Origin: Crambe crambe
Lineage: Eukaryota; Porifera; Demospongiae; Poecilosclerida; Crambeidae
DNA length: 64,000 nucleotides
Reading direction: 5' to 3'
Assembly (NCBI GenBank): GCA_963924555.1
Contig: OZ004595.1
Span: 5,450,599-5,514,598 of the forward strand
Made by a program: the position numbers and the translations under genes
Shown here: piece after piece, positions 1-11,309 of the stretch
Position numbering within the stretch: position 1 is the stretch's first letter
Layout: each line of letters begins with the position of its first letter
The notes under the pieces: model-generated
The model's database searches: none
What the model was told of the DNA's origin: nothing
What the model saw: the letters and a program-made list of their open reading frames with translations, nothing else

Positions 1-373
1 GCATGTCGGCACTATCACTATCAGTAAAAAAAAATCTCAGAAAAGCAATAGAACGATCTGATAAGCCCTTTGATTCATGTGATTTCGCTTTGAACAAGCT
101 TTGATGTTAGCCTATGCTTGTCTATTGTCTATGTAGCCTCCGCACATGCGCCGCGCGCAAGTCTTCAACTAGCTAGCAAAATGTGTCCCCTCTCGACTTC
201 CACACTTTAGATCTGATCTATTTACTTCTACTGGCTCCACCTTTAAAAAGTGAGTTCCATAAAGACTGCACATATAGTGTAAATATTAAGTGTGTAGCTA
301 GTTGGCTAATATTCATTGTATCTCTGTGAGCTATAATAGCCATGACTACTCTATATTTCTCTATACACAGATA
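1..373 (+). other. Upstream region of gene copy 1
   Basis: No coding sequence is supported here. An open frame extends upstream of the ATG at 374, but its only start there is a TTG, and the conserved protein beginning (MATS) starts at 374. A segment near 220-330 (CTGGCTCCA, then GTGAGTT, then TTGGCTAATAT) is similar to 42190-42275 upstream of copy 4, so copies 1 and 4 share a type of upstream region that differs from that of copies 2, 3 and 5. CACAG just before ATAATGG is a possible 3' splice site of a leader intron. Confidence 0.5.
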
Positions 374-3300
374 ATGGCTACATCCATTTCAGTCACTAGT
401 GTCACTCCCCTTCATCTAGCTGTCAAGTCAGTTGATTTGACTGAAGTCAGAAGGTTACTGTATAGTGGCAAGTATAATGTAGACTGTACTGATTCCAATA
501 GGCAGACTCCACTGCATTACGCTTCTGCTGCAGGTCATTCAGATATAGTTACGGTGTTGATAGCTGAGTTCAATGCTTGTATGGTTTCAAAGGATAACAA
601 TGGTTGCATACCATTAATGACTGCATGTTTATATGGAAGGAGAGATGTTGCACTTAGTCTAGTGACTGATCACCTTTGTCCTCTAGACGTAAAAGATAAT
701 ATGAACACAACAGTTCTTCATTATGCATGTGCTGGAGGTAATGTTATTTTGGTTCATTCCCTGATATATGAACATAATGCTGATATCAATGCTAGGGATA
801 ATGACAATAACACACCACTCCATGTAGCAGCATTAAGTGGAAAGAAAGAGATTGCATTGTATCTAATTAATAGATTCAGTTATGATATTAATATCAGAGG
901 TATTTTGGGTAGGTCCTTGTTACATCTAGCATGTGGAAAGGGTGATATTTATTTAGTCCAATCTCTGATATTTGACCACAATGCCGATATGAATGTTAGG
1001 GATGATGAAAATAACACACCACTTCATGTGGCAGCATTAAGTGGAATGAAGGAGGTTGCATTGTATCTAATTAATAAATTAAGCTGTGATATTAATATCA
1101 GAGATCCCTTAGGCAAAACCCTGTTACACAGAGTGTGTGAAAGTAGTAGTGTCAGTCTAGTTCAATCCCTGATACATGATTACAATGCTGATATCAATGC
1201 TAGGGATGATGACAATAACACACCACTCCATGTTGCAGCATTGCATAGAAGAAAAGAGGTTGCATTGTTTTTAATCAAGGAATTTGGTTGTGATATTAAT
1301 ATCAGATATCCTTCAGGCAAAACCATGCTACACAGAGTGTGTGAAAGTGGTAGTGTCAGTCTAGTTCAATCCCTGATATATGAACATAATGCTGATATCA
1401 ATGCTAGGGATAATGACAATAATACACCACTTCATGTAGCAGCATTAAGTGGAAAGAAAGAGATTGCATTGTATCTAATTAATAGATTCAGTTGTGATAT
1501 TAATATCAGAGGTATTTTGGGTAGGTCCTTGTTACATCTAGCATGTGGAAAGGGTGATATTTATTTAGTCCAATCTCTGATATGTGACCACAATGCCGAT
1601 ATGAATGTTAGGGATGATGAAAATAACACACCACTTCATGTGGCAGCATTAAGTGGAATGAAGGAGGTTGCATTGTATCTAATTAATAAATTCAGCTGTG
1701 ATATTAATATCAGAGATCCCTTAGGCAAAACCCTGTTACACAGAGTGTGTGAAAGTAGTAGTGTCAGTCTAGTTCAATCCCTGATACATGATTACAATGC
1801 TGATATCAATGCTAGGGATGATGACAATAACACACCACTCCATGTTGCAGCATTGCATAGAAGAAAAGAGGTTGCATTGTTTTTAATCAAGGAATTTGGT
1901 TGTGATATTAATATCAGATATCCTTCAGGCAAAACCATGCTACACAGAGTGTGTGAAAGTGGTAGTGTCAGTCTAGTTCAATCCCTGATACGTGATCATA
2001 ATGCTGATATCAATGCCAGGGATGATGAGAATAACACACCACTCCATGTAGCAATATTGCATGAAAGAAAAGAGGTTGCATTGTTTTTAATCAAGGAGTT
2101 TGGTTGTGATATTAATATCAGATGTCCTTCAGGAAAAACCCTGCTACACAGAGCATGTGAAAGTGGTAATATCAGTCTAGTCCAATCTCTGATATGTGAC
2201 CACAATGCCGATATGAATGTTAGGGATGATGAAAATAACACACCACTTCATGTGGCAGCATTGAATGGAATGAAGGAGGTTGCATTGTATCTAATTAATA
2301 AATTCAGCTATGATGTTAATATCAGAGATCCCTTAGGCAAAACCCTGTTACACAGAGTGTGTGAAAGTAGTAGTGTCAGTCTAGTTCAATCCCTGATACA
2401 TGATTACAATGCTGATATCAATGCTAGGGATGATGACAATAACACTCCACTCCATGTTGCAGCATTGCATAGAAGAAAAGAGGTTGCATTGTTTTTAATC
2501 AAGGAATTTGGTTGTGATATTAATATCAGATATCCTTCAGGCAAAACCATGCTACACAGAGTGTGTGAAAGTGGTAGTGTCCTTCTAGTTCGATCCCTGA
2601 TACATGATTATAATGCTGATATCAATGCCAGGGATGATGAGAATAACACTCCACTCCATGTAGCAATATTGCATGAAAGAAAAGAGGTTGCATTGTTTTT
2701 AATCAAGGAGTTTGGTTGTGATATTAATATCAGATGTCCTTCAGGAAAAACCCTGCTACACAGAGCATGTGAAAGTGGTAATATCAGTCTAGTTCAATCT
2801 CTGATATGTGATTACAATGCTAATACCAATACATGGGATAATGGAAATAATACACCACTCCATATAGCAGTATGGCATGAAAAAAGAGAGGTTGCATTAT
2901 TTTTAATCAAGGAGTTTGGTTGTGATATCAATATCAGTAATCCTTTAGGCAAAACCCTGCTACACAGAGTGTGTGAAAGTGGTGGTGTCAGTCTAGTTCA
3001 ATCCCTGTTGCATGATTACAATGCTGATACCAATATTAGGGATGATGAGAATAACACACCTCTCCAAGTAGCAGTATTCAATGGAAGAAAAGAGGTTGCA
3101 TTATGTCTAATTGATAAGTTTGGTTGTGATATTAATGTCAGAGGTGGTAATGGCTACTCATTGCTACACTCAGCATGTCATAATGGACACTTTAATATCA
3201 TAGAAACACTTTGCAAATATATGTCTCCCTTGATTGTTGATGAGGATGGTAACACTCCTCTTCATATCTCTTCAATACATGGCCATAGTGAATGTGTTAA

Positions 3301-5959
3301 GACTCTGTTACAGTATGATGCTCCTATCCTGATAAGAAATGCTTCTGGAAAGACTCCTATTGACCTAGCAACTGGAGATGCAAGATTAGTTTTAGACCAA
3401 TGCATGAAACAAAATCAAAACAAGATCCATGTCAATTATGGCATCATGCAAGAACATGCTAAAAAGAAGTATTCAGATGCACAACACATGACTAGGGTAT
3501 TTGTCATTGGTAACCCTGGTGCAGGGAAGAGCACTCTCATAGAGTCCCTTAGAAGAGAGGGTTTCTTTGATTTTCTACGGAAAGTGTCTGAAGCTGTAGT
3601 GCCTCCCCACACTGCCGGTATAATCCCCAGTATCCATGTCAGTAAATACTATGGGAGAGTCATGTTCTATGACTTTGCTGGAGACCCTGAGTATTACTCC
3701 TCACATGCTGCCATCCTTGAGAATCTTGCTTCCTCAAGAAAAGGTGACAACATATTCATTGTTGTAGCTGATTTAAGGACGGATGTGATGACCATAGAGA
3801 AATTGCTGCACTATTGGTTTTCATTCATACAACATCAGATTTTCAGTGAAAAGCCTTTCCTCATTGTAGTTGGTAGCCACTCTGATTCAGTCACTAAAGA
3901 AGTAGTAACAAAATATAGAGAAAGATTTGCACAATTCCACAGGGATATCTCTGAATCACATACACTTGTTCAGTATATGGAGTATTTTATATTTGACTGC
4001 CGCAAGCCTGGATCTAAAGAGATAGGTAGACTCCAGAAAAAAATCAGAAGCATGACCAGCAAATCCAAAAGCTACAAACTAACGATTGAAGCAACCATAC
4101 TTTTAGGGTTGCTGGAAAAGGATTTTAACAATGTCATTGCTTGTTCTGTAGAGACCATAGTGTCCCACATAGAGGACACTGGGGTACAGTTACCTAACAA
4201 AACTGAAACACTCTTACCATATCTGCATGAACTACATGAGGTGGGCATTTTATTATTAGTGGGAGAGGGAATAAAGGGTAACTTCCTGATAGTATTGAAC
4301 ATCTCCAAACTTACTAATAAAGTGCATGAAGCATTGTTTTCTTTGGATGCATTTAAAGAATTGAGCAAACATAGGAATAGTTATCCATTAGATATTGGAA
4401 TCATCCCTGAAGATCTTCTACTAAAAATTTTGCCAGAATATTGTACAAAGGAATGCCTCATTCAACTTCAGTACTGCCAGGAAATCAGCCATGACAATGT
4501 AGGAGTCTTCTCTTCCATATCACAGTCCTCTTCATCTTCTTCCCAGTCCCTTCTCTTCTTTCCTGCTCTCATTTTAGGAGACAAGAGTGATGCATCATGG
4601 AGAACTCCTCCCGATAATAATTACAGCATTGGTTGGTTTGCTTCATGCACTGATCCTAATGACTACTTCCCCCCACGTTTCCTTCATGTCCTTCTCCTCA
4701 GAATGGTTTTCAGATTTGCCCTCTCTGACCCCCAACAACACCAAACCCTTGTCCACACTACTGAACTCATGGAGTATGAAAGGTTTTGCACCATGTGGAA
4801 GACTGGGGTGCACTGGTTGAGTGAGAAGGGGGTGGAGTGTATGGTTGAATTGGTTGATGACAGTAAGGGAGTTGTTGTTATCACTAAGAGTGTTAAGGAT
4901 AGAACAGAGATTTGCATCAGTGTCTTTAATGGCATAATCTGTTGTGTGATGGAGGCAAAGGCAGAGTTCTGCCACTCTGTCAGACCTAAATTCTATCTCT
5001 TAGATTCCACTGACCAGTCTGATTACCTTGATAAAGACAACTTGTTTCCAATGAGTGAGGTAGAGAAGACACTGGTGTCTCCAGAGGGGAGGGAGGTAGT
5101 GTGCAGTGTTACCAGAAAAAGGTTTATGGAGCGTTCGAAGCTGACATGCATGCGTAAACTCACTCATTGGGACAACTTGTTTCCTATTGATTTTGGTTCA
5201 GTCCTCCATTACCTCAAAGACATAATTAGACCTTTATTCGACCTCGGTCTCCACCTCAAAATCCCCTATGGTGTCCTTGAGGCAATAGAAATGAACTATC
5301 CTCACGATGCAATTAGGAGAACAAGGGAAGTGGTGAGGGCATGGATGAGCTCCTCCCTGGACCCTCCATGCTGGTGGCACCTTGTGGAAGCACTGAAGGA
5401 GATAGACCATGGAGCTACTGCAAAGGAGATTGAGAAAAAATATAGTGAGTTTATTATGAGTAAAAGCTAACTACATTTCGAAGCAGGGAAAACTCAGCGA
5501 TCATGCCACATAGCAGGAAATATTCATGTGGTAAAGTGTAATTGAAGTGTGAATCATAAACTCTTACATGAAAATTTGACCCCATGAAAAATCAGTAGGT
5601 CCTTTTTGCATAATGTACTACAGATGTTCATATCATCCATAATGCACTTATTCTTTGCAGGTGTTCATATTGAGCTACAGAAGAAGCTACTTGACCCTGA
5701 TGGACATGATTCCACACCATATGACGACTTCTTGGAGTTGTTTGCTGAAGTGGTTGGACCCAAATGGCCGTCCCTGGCCTCCCTCCTCTCCCTGACCAGT
5801 GAAGAGATTGATGAGGTGAAGACAGAGGGGGAGGGGCAGTCCCAACAAGTCCAAACTCTCTCCATGTTGAAGAAGTGGACCTCCAAGGAAGGGGCCTCCT
5901 CCACTTATGATCAGTTGTCCCAGAAACTCAGAAAAATCTCACTGTTTCAGTATGTCTAA
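374..5959 (+). CDS. Ankyrin-Roc GTPase-COR-Death-Death protein, copy 1
   Basis: Two exons, 374-5444 and 5661-5959, join in phase (A|GT, Ser) across a 216-bp GTGAGT...TTTGCAG intron to give 1789 residues. Residues about 10-1010 form roughly 30 ankyrin repeats in 68-aa doublets (NNTPLHVAAL then LLHRVCES/LLHLAC). The GTPase has a P-loop GNPGAGKS at residue 1046, switch motif DFAGDPEYY and a G4-like VVGSHSD. A COR-like region with a Ser-rich stretch follows, then DD1 (about 1600-1685) and DD2 in exon 2. The order matches the non-kinase part of DAPK-type Roco proteins. A cytosolic sensor or adaptor role is inferred: ankyrins bind a ligand, the GTPase switches, and the Death domains recruit partners. 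The ATG at 374 was chosen because all five copies begin MATS there. No frame break is seen. Confidence 0.85.
770..2605 (+). repeat. 612-bp higher-order ankyrin repeat, copy 1
   Basis: Three tandem 612-bp blocks (204 residues, six ankyrin repeats each) start near 770, 1382 and 1994. Landmarks such as GAACATAATGC (770, 1382) and CACAATGCCGATATG (about 978, 1590, 2202) recur at exactly 612 bp. The first two blocks are nearly identical, and the third differs mainly in its first third. The length is a multiple of three, so the frame stays open. Confidence 0.85.
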
Positions 5960-6638
5960 TAGGAGATGTTGACAAGTAGCTACTGTGTAGTGTGTTGTTC
6001 AGTTCATTTGTGATTCCTGCATATTGAGTATTTTGTATCCACCCCGTTCCTTCCCCTTCTTAACCCCTTACCTACCTCTATGGTTTCCTCTCAGATCACT
6101 CTATAATCTTCCCCACCTCCATAATTTCTTAATTCATGTATACTTCCTGTGCAGTATGTGGTTATGTTTATGTATTGTGGTAGATTATCCACCTCAAAGT
6201 TTGTGTTGATCATCATTCCCACTTCACATTAAGTTCTTGCTCTCTTTTTTTTTTTTTTTTTTGCATTTTTTATTTTATGCCATGCATCTTTCTTTGTTTT
6301 GTTAATCTCTTTCCTCAGACTCACCTTCATCTTAGTGTCTTTTAACTCACTTTTACCTTAATACTGTCAGTATGATAATATTTCTTGTCATCTGCCAAGC
6401 AAATCCTTTAAAATTAGTTCATTAATCTCTTTCCTATTTTTCCTACTCTTATATCACCTTCCCTTCCTTCTCTCTGTAAATTATCATCTCCTTATTCAGT
6501 TGTACTTTACAATTAAACAGTTGACATTTAACCAGCTATCTCCAGTTCAGTAATCTCCTTGACACTTGACCTAACCAAAGTAAGTCATGGTGTATTGTGT
6601 TATGTACTGTGGACTCATTATGTGCATTATTTTTTCAG
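5960..6638 (+). other. Pyrimidine-rich 3' flank of copy 1
   Basis: Rich in T and C with a poly-T run near 6247-6263. It is conserved after every gene copy (from 15936, 26621, 50714 and 62633), so it was duplicated with the genes and probably holds the 3' UTR. I see no open frame of note and no clear AATAAA close to the stop codon. Confidence 0.5.
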
Positions 6639-6774
6639 GTGCAAGATTTGATTGACAGATTGTTCAACATTGTTCAACATTGTTTATCATCAGTGGTTAT
6701 CACTTTACCACAGAAAACACCAAAACTATTCTTTGAATGCCTTATGGGTAGTAGTGAATGTAACTATTCTAGTG
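6639..6774 (+). other. Conserved exon-like block
   Basis: This 136-nt block is bounded by TTTTTTCAG and GTGAGT, good splice signals. It contains a short repeated GTTCAACATT and recurs in each unit: about 16604-16759, 27206-27361, 51408-51553 and, with internal deletions, 63310-63424. The copies do not share one open frame, so it may be a UTR exon, a noncoding exon or a decayed coding exon. Confidence 0.45.
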
Positions 6775-6989
6775 GTGAGTTAAATGACCATTGAGGCTCA
6801 TGTGATTAACTAATCACCTTCTGTTTGTTTCCCATGTCTAGTCTTGCTGGTCTAAAGATGAACCCTCCAACATCATCTATGATTTTCCACAAGCAAGGAG
6901 GCAAATTGATGTAGCAGATACTTATAGCTGAATACTGTTGATTTCAAATACTGTACTGATACATAGCTCAGAGATGCTGGACGTTTACA

Positions 6990-9260
6990 AGTTACACGAG
7001 GTTCCTGATAGTAGTCGATACTTTAGCATGGTAAGAAAATGCAACTAAAGTTAAGGATACAGTGTGATATATTCTAATTCTCAGGTCTTCACATCAACAT
7101 TCAGATCATTGAGTATGGAATTAATGGTTCAGCTACATGAAATTTAATAACCAGAGGATGCTGAGTCTTTAAGAAAACACTTAAAAAGGAACTTCTAGCC
7201 AAGCACAACCATATTATTTGGCTACTAATTCAATTACTTTAGCTTACAATCCATTGCAGTTGATAATTATTTCCAGCTCAGACTACGTATGTAATAACTC
7301 TCCTATTAGAGACTATGCATGGTAAGGTTAATCTCAATAATGATGTATGATATGCGATTGTGTATTGTACAATTCTCAGGTCTTCATATCAACATTGAAA
7401 CAACTCATGCAACTACTGACATTGACCAGAGGATACTCAAAACCCTCAAAAGATTCTACTAGTTAATTAGATCATATGTCATGATAATTGATTTATCCAG
7501 CTGCAGTTGCTTCAGCCATCCAATCACAAGTCAGATGGATAGTCAAATTGTCTCCTTCCACTTCATCAGAGGATATGCATGGTAAGGAAATGTTACCAAA
7601 TAAATGATATGATTATGTGTATTGTAATTCTCAGGTCTTCATATCAACATTCTAATCATCGAGGTCAATAAATAACTCAATCAGTTACTGACATTAATCA
7701 GAGGGGAAAAAACCCTCAGAAGAAACCTTTAGTTAAACAGTTATGATGAATCCAGCTAAATTCGATTGCTTCAGCCATCCAGCTGCTGATACTCAACCAG
7801 CAACATTTAATTTTATTATGAATACTTCAACGGCTGCAGTTGGTTGATTTTCTTTTAATGCTTCAATCAACTGACCAACCAGTTACTCCAACCAACCAGC
7901 TGCTTCAATCAACTGCAGGCTACAGTTAATCTTCTAATGAATGCTTCAACCAACAAGCTACAGTTAACCTATCAAACATTTGCTCTGTGTTTTAATCCAG
8001 CTGACAGCTTCAGGTGACTATGAATTGATGGTAAGGGAGTGATATTACTTAAAATGTGTGCATGATCCATAATTGTTATTCACAGACACTGAACAGGTGT
8101 TTTCATCAGTTGCTGTTAACATTTTCATTGGAAGGACGACACATTTCTTCTGATAACAGTGATGATGGCTGCTACCGGACATAACCTTCCTAAAAGCAAG
8201 AAAGAAGGAGCATCCAAGTCCCCCTACTTTGCCTCCATTTTTACCATCAGTGTAGCTATGTATGTTACTAGATACTTTTCAGGGTTTGTTCATAATTTAT
8301 TAGCAGGTGGCTACAAAGCCCTGAAAGTGGCTGTGTTCCAAACATCAATCGGTAATGATGAAGTCTTTTTTTTAAGTGACATTTGAACCTCTCACTATTG
8401 TTTTACAGGTGCTCAAATGGTTTGATATGAAGCACCCCAAGTATATGTCCCTACCTTCTCCATGTCAAAGTTTAAGAGTATACACAAAGGAAAATTAAGA
8501 AACTTCACCCTTTAGCTACCTAGCTTTCAGTTGCACTATCATGCAGTTATGTATCATGAAATAACTATATTTTTGTTGTTGTTGCTTATTTGTCCAGACT
8601 TATCACATCATTCTCCTTTAATTACTAAACAATTTCAATTAATGTTTCGATTGACCAGTTTTATGTATCAAATTACAGTTATCCAGTCACAGTTCATATT
8701 GCCTGTTTGTTTCCCCTTTCCCGTGTCTAGTCTTGTTGGTCTAAAGATAAACCCTCAAAAATTATTTCTGATTTCCAACTGTCACTGCACAACTAAGAAG
8801 TAGATCGCTGAACTATATATTGGTACAGTGTTAGAAATAAGTAAAGTTAACCACAGTTAATAATTATCATTTCCAAGCATCAACAACAGTCAACTTATCA
8901 CCTTTAAGAATATCCAACTTCATCAGAGGCTATGCATGGTAAGGAAATAAGGATTTAATTCTCAGGTCTTCACATCAAAAACGTTCTCATTCAGTATAGA
9001 ATTTGATGAACAGTTCAGCTATGTACTTAATGATCGGATACTGATCACAAAAACCCTCAAAAACACAACCATAATTATGTCATTCATCATGATCCAGCTG
9101 TTCTCTTAGGGAGGCATGGTAACTGGCAAGAAACAATGTTGAAACATTGGAGTTTTTTCAGCTACAGATAATAGTCAAATTGTCCTTCAATTTTATTAGA
9201 GCCTATGCATGGTACGAGAATGTAACCAAATCAGTATAACATTGTGAACCATAATTCACT
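6990..9260 (+). repeat. Exon-like cassette array, unit 1
   Basis: A chain of degenerate units, each with a donor-like (G)CATG/GTAAG, a spacer of about 50-60 bp and an acceptor-like TCTCAG followed by GTCTTCA(C/T)ATCAACATT. Acceptors fall near 7083, 7379, 7633 and 8963. Between them lie stretches with repeated CAGCTGCAGTTAAT and CTTCAACCAACC motifs. Frames after the acceptors soon reach stops. The cassette start resembles the DD2 exon start (AG/GTGTTCATATTGA), which hints at a common origin. A small open frame at 8159-8386 is conserved only as duplicated DNA. Confidence 0.55.
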
Positions 9261-9706
9261 TTAACATTCAAAAAAAAAAAAGATGCTGATTCTGTTTCCT
9301 TAGCTAAGCACAACTACTAACATCAACCAGCTACTGTTAATCTTCTAATTAGCACTCCAATCAACTGGCTACAGTTCTAATTAATGTTTTTATCTACCAG
9401 CTGCAGTTTATCTTCTAATTAGTGACAGCTATGTTTCTAATGAATGCTCCAACCATCCAGCTGCATTCAAAATGCCAGCTTTTCGTCCAGCGTTGGGCTA
9501 CTTAAAAGGAAGCTATGTAAATTTTGGTTTGCTGTTCTGAATTTCATATTGCAAGATCACTGCAATCCACAAAACCAAAATTTATATAGCCTCCTATTAA
9601 CTGTGGCTTAGCCTATTTAACTGTGGTTCAGCCTCTTATCGCAGAGATTTTCTTGTAGATAAGTAAACAAACAGCTAACAATGTATTCACATTACTATAG
9701 ACACTA

Positions 9707-9881
9707 CTGTAGATTTCAGGTTGGTTGTCAGAAAGGTTAGGGGAATAGGTGGATACAGTTTGTCCTATGGTTTACACAACTGCATGGATTGAATAGGACA
9801 TAAAAGGATTGGGTTTCTTAGGTCCTTGTAAGCCACTACCTATTTCTCATTCCTTATGGACAACCATCCTGAAATCTACAG
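9707..9881. mobile_element. TA-flanked MITE A
   Basis: Terminal inverted repeats of about 22 bp (CTGTAGATTTCAGG... and ...CCTGAAATCTACAG) are flanked by TA at 9705-9706 and 9882-9883. There is no coding capacity. The TA duplication suggests mobilisation by a Tc1/mariner-type transposase. It is absent at the corresponding place near 54470. Confidence 0.7.
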
Positions 9882-9883
9882 TA

Positions 9884-10047
9884 CAGTGAATTGCAAGTTG
9901 GTTGTCCAATGTAAGATGCAAAATCTAAAAGAGATGTGTAAACTTGAGGCTGTTCCTGAATAGATGTGTGGCTTTTCCTCAATAGATGCAAGTTTTTATT
10001 GCAGTCGATTTGTGCTTTACATTGGACAACCCACTTGCAATTCACTG
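9884..10047. mobile_element. TA-flanked MITE B
   Basis: Terminal inverted repeats of about 30 bp begin CAGTGAATTGCAAG and end CTTGCAATTCACTG, flanked by TA at 9882-9883 and 10048-10049. CAGTG ends with a TA target duplication are typical of Tc1/mariner MITEs. It shares the inner GTTGGTTGTC with MITE A next to it, so the two are related or form one composite insertion. Confidence 0.72.
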
Positions 10048-10049
10048 TA

Positions 10050-11309
10050 CTAACCTGACAAATAAGGGAACAAGGGAACAATGTGTGATTCTTATACAAC
10101 AGGTATAGTATTCATACCAAATAATCCTTTTCAGTTGACACAGTATTTCTTTTGTTGCTCAAAAATAAAGCATCACTCCATTCTTCACAGGTGTTCATAT
10201 CATGACAGCAACCTATTAGTGTAGCTAGAGTGCTCACCCAGTCACTTCAGAACATAGTGAGTAACATTTTGTTCATCGCTATTTTGATGATCTCAAAACT
10301 CTACATTTTTTTGGTTTGTTTATCAGTTGTTGTTTCTTGTGCAAAATTAATGAGTAATTGCAAAAAGGAAGTAAACTAAAACCACATTGGAATATTCAGG
10401 AAGGGGAACCAGCTCATTAAACAGTCTTAAGACCCAACAGCTGCCTGGCTTGCAAGACTGATTTGCTTATGGGACGAGCAAAGCAAACCCCACAGTAGTG
10501 ATGATGACCTTTCACCCTCATATGCAAACGTATAAATATGTACATATTTATATCGTACGTAGCTATGTCCTGACATCATAGTTTATTTCCATGATGACTG
10601 ACCTTGGGTAAACTGAGCATGCATGCTTGCCCCACAATGCTTTGCATTTCCCTAGTAGTACGTACATGACAGCATCGTGATGTCTCACTCCTAATTGGGG
10701 CAACATAATGCATGCACAAATCTTTACAATATTACATTAATGATTTTTCTCGATCTCTGCTGCACTGGTAACATTACATCACATTACATTGTGCATATGC
10801 AATTGATCATTATTATATCTTGCAAATTATAAGTACTTTCATCTCATACAACAGCCTATTCTTTTAATTATTAACCTCTCCCAATTAATTCTCACATTCT
10901 CACATTCTCACCTTGCTAAAGGAACATGCATCACACCACAATGCATTGCATTCCTCTAGTAAAACTGGTAATGCAATTACCATAGCTACAACCACAAGAT
11001 CATGATCACATGACTGACACATGCTGCTGATATCTTAACATTTTTGTGGTAATTTACAGGACACAAGGACCAAGACCTACTGATCCAGGATTCTAAAAAA
11101 AAGTGAGTTTCTACTAAACTGTAGTAGCTATATATATTCATTGATTTATCATCGGCATAACAACCAGGGGGGCTCAAAGACAAGTGTAAAGCTATACTCT
11201 ATGATGAGAGCTGCATGCATGGTGGCTATAAATATGACATGTCAGCTTTCAGACACACTCTATCATTAGCTCCTAGCTATAGTACTCTAGTGTATGTCTA
11301 TGTCAGATA
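10050..11309 (+). other. Conserved upstream region of copy 2
   Basis: No gene is seen. The stretch is nearly the same as 54480-55787 before copy 5, and much of it recurs at 31560-32540 and, rearranged, before copy 3. A possible leader exon lies at 11060-11102 between TTTACAG and GTGAGT and is conserved at 55477-55519. TGTCAG/ATAATGG at 11301-11312 could be the matching acceptor. Confidence 0.5.
11227..11234 (+). promoter_or_regulatory. Possible TATA box of copy 2
   Basis: TATAAATA lies 83 bp before the ATG, with a conserved TTTCAGACACACTC about 25 bp downstream that could be the initiator. Copies 3 and 5 keep the initiator-like sequence but have TATATGA or TATAATAT here. This reading competes with the leader-intron model. 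Confidence 0.3.

Noticed and set aside
302..373. Upstream extension of the copy 1 frame
   Set aside because: It begins with TTG, is not found in the other copies, and crosses a probable splice acceptor; the conserved protein starts at ATG 374.
4643..4975. 110-residue minus-strand frame under the COR region, present in all five copies (also 14763-15095, 25309-25641, 49523-49855, 60984-61316)
   Set aside because: It is kept because the sense strand is kept; composition is that of an antisense shadow and no motif is seen.
374..5959. A DAPK-like kinase domain upstream of the ankyrins
   Set aside because: No kinase motifs in any frame before the ATG or in the spacers.
8159..8386. 75-residue frame MMAATGHNLPK..., also at 28670-28993 and 30173-30400
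   Set aside because: Kept only as duplicated DNA; unit 4 has a frame-breaking deletion and unit 2 reads differently. A possible donor lies inside it. Not listed as a gene.
6639..9260. CRISPR-like array
   Set aside because: Repeats are long, degenerate and eukaryote-like with splice signals; no short exact repeats with unique spacers.
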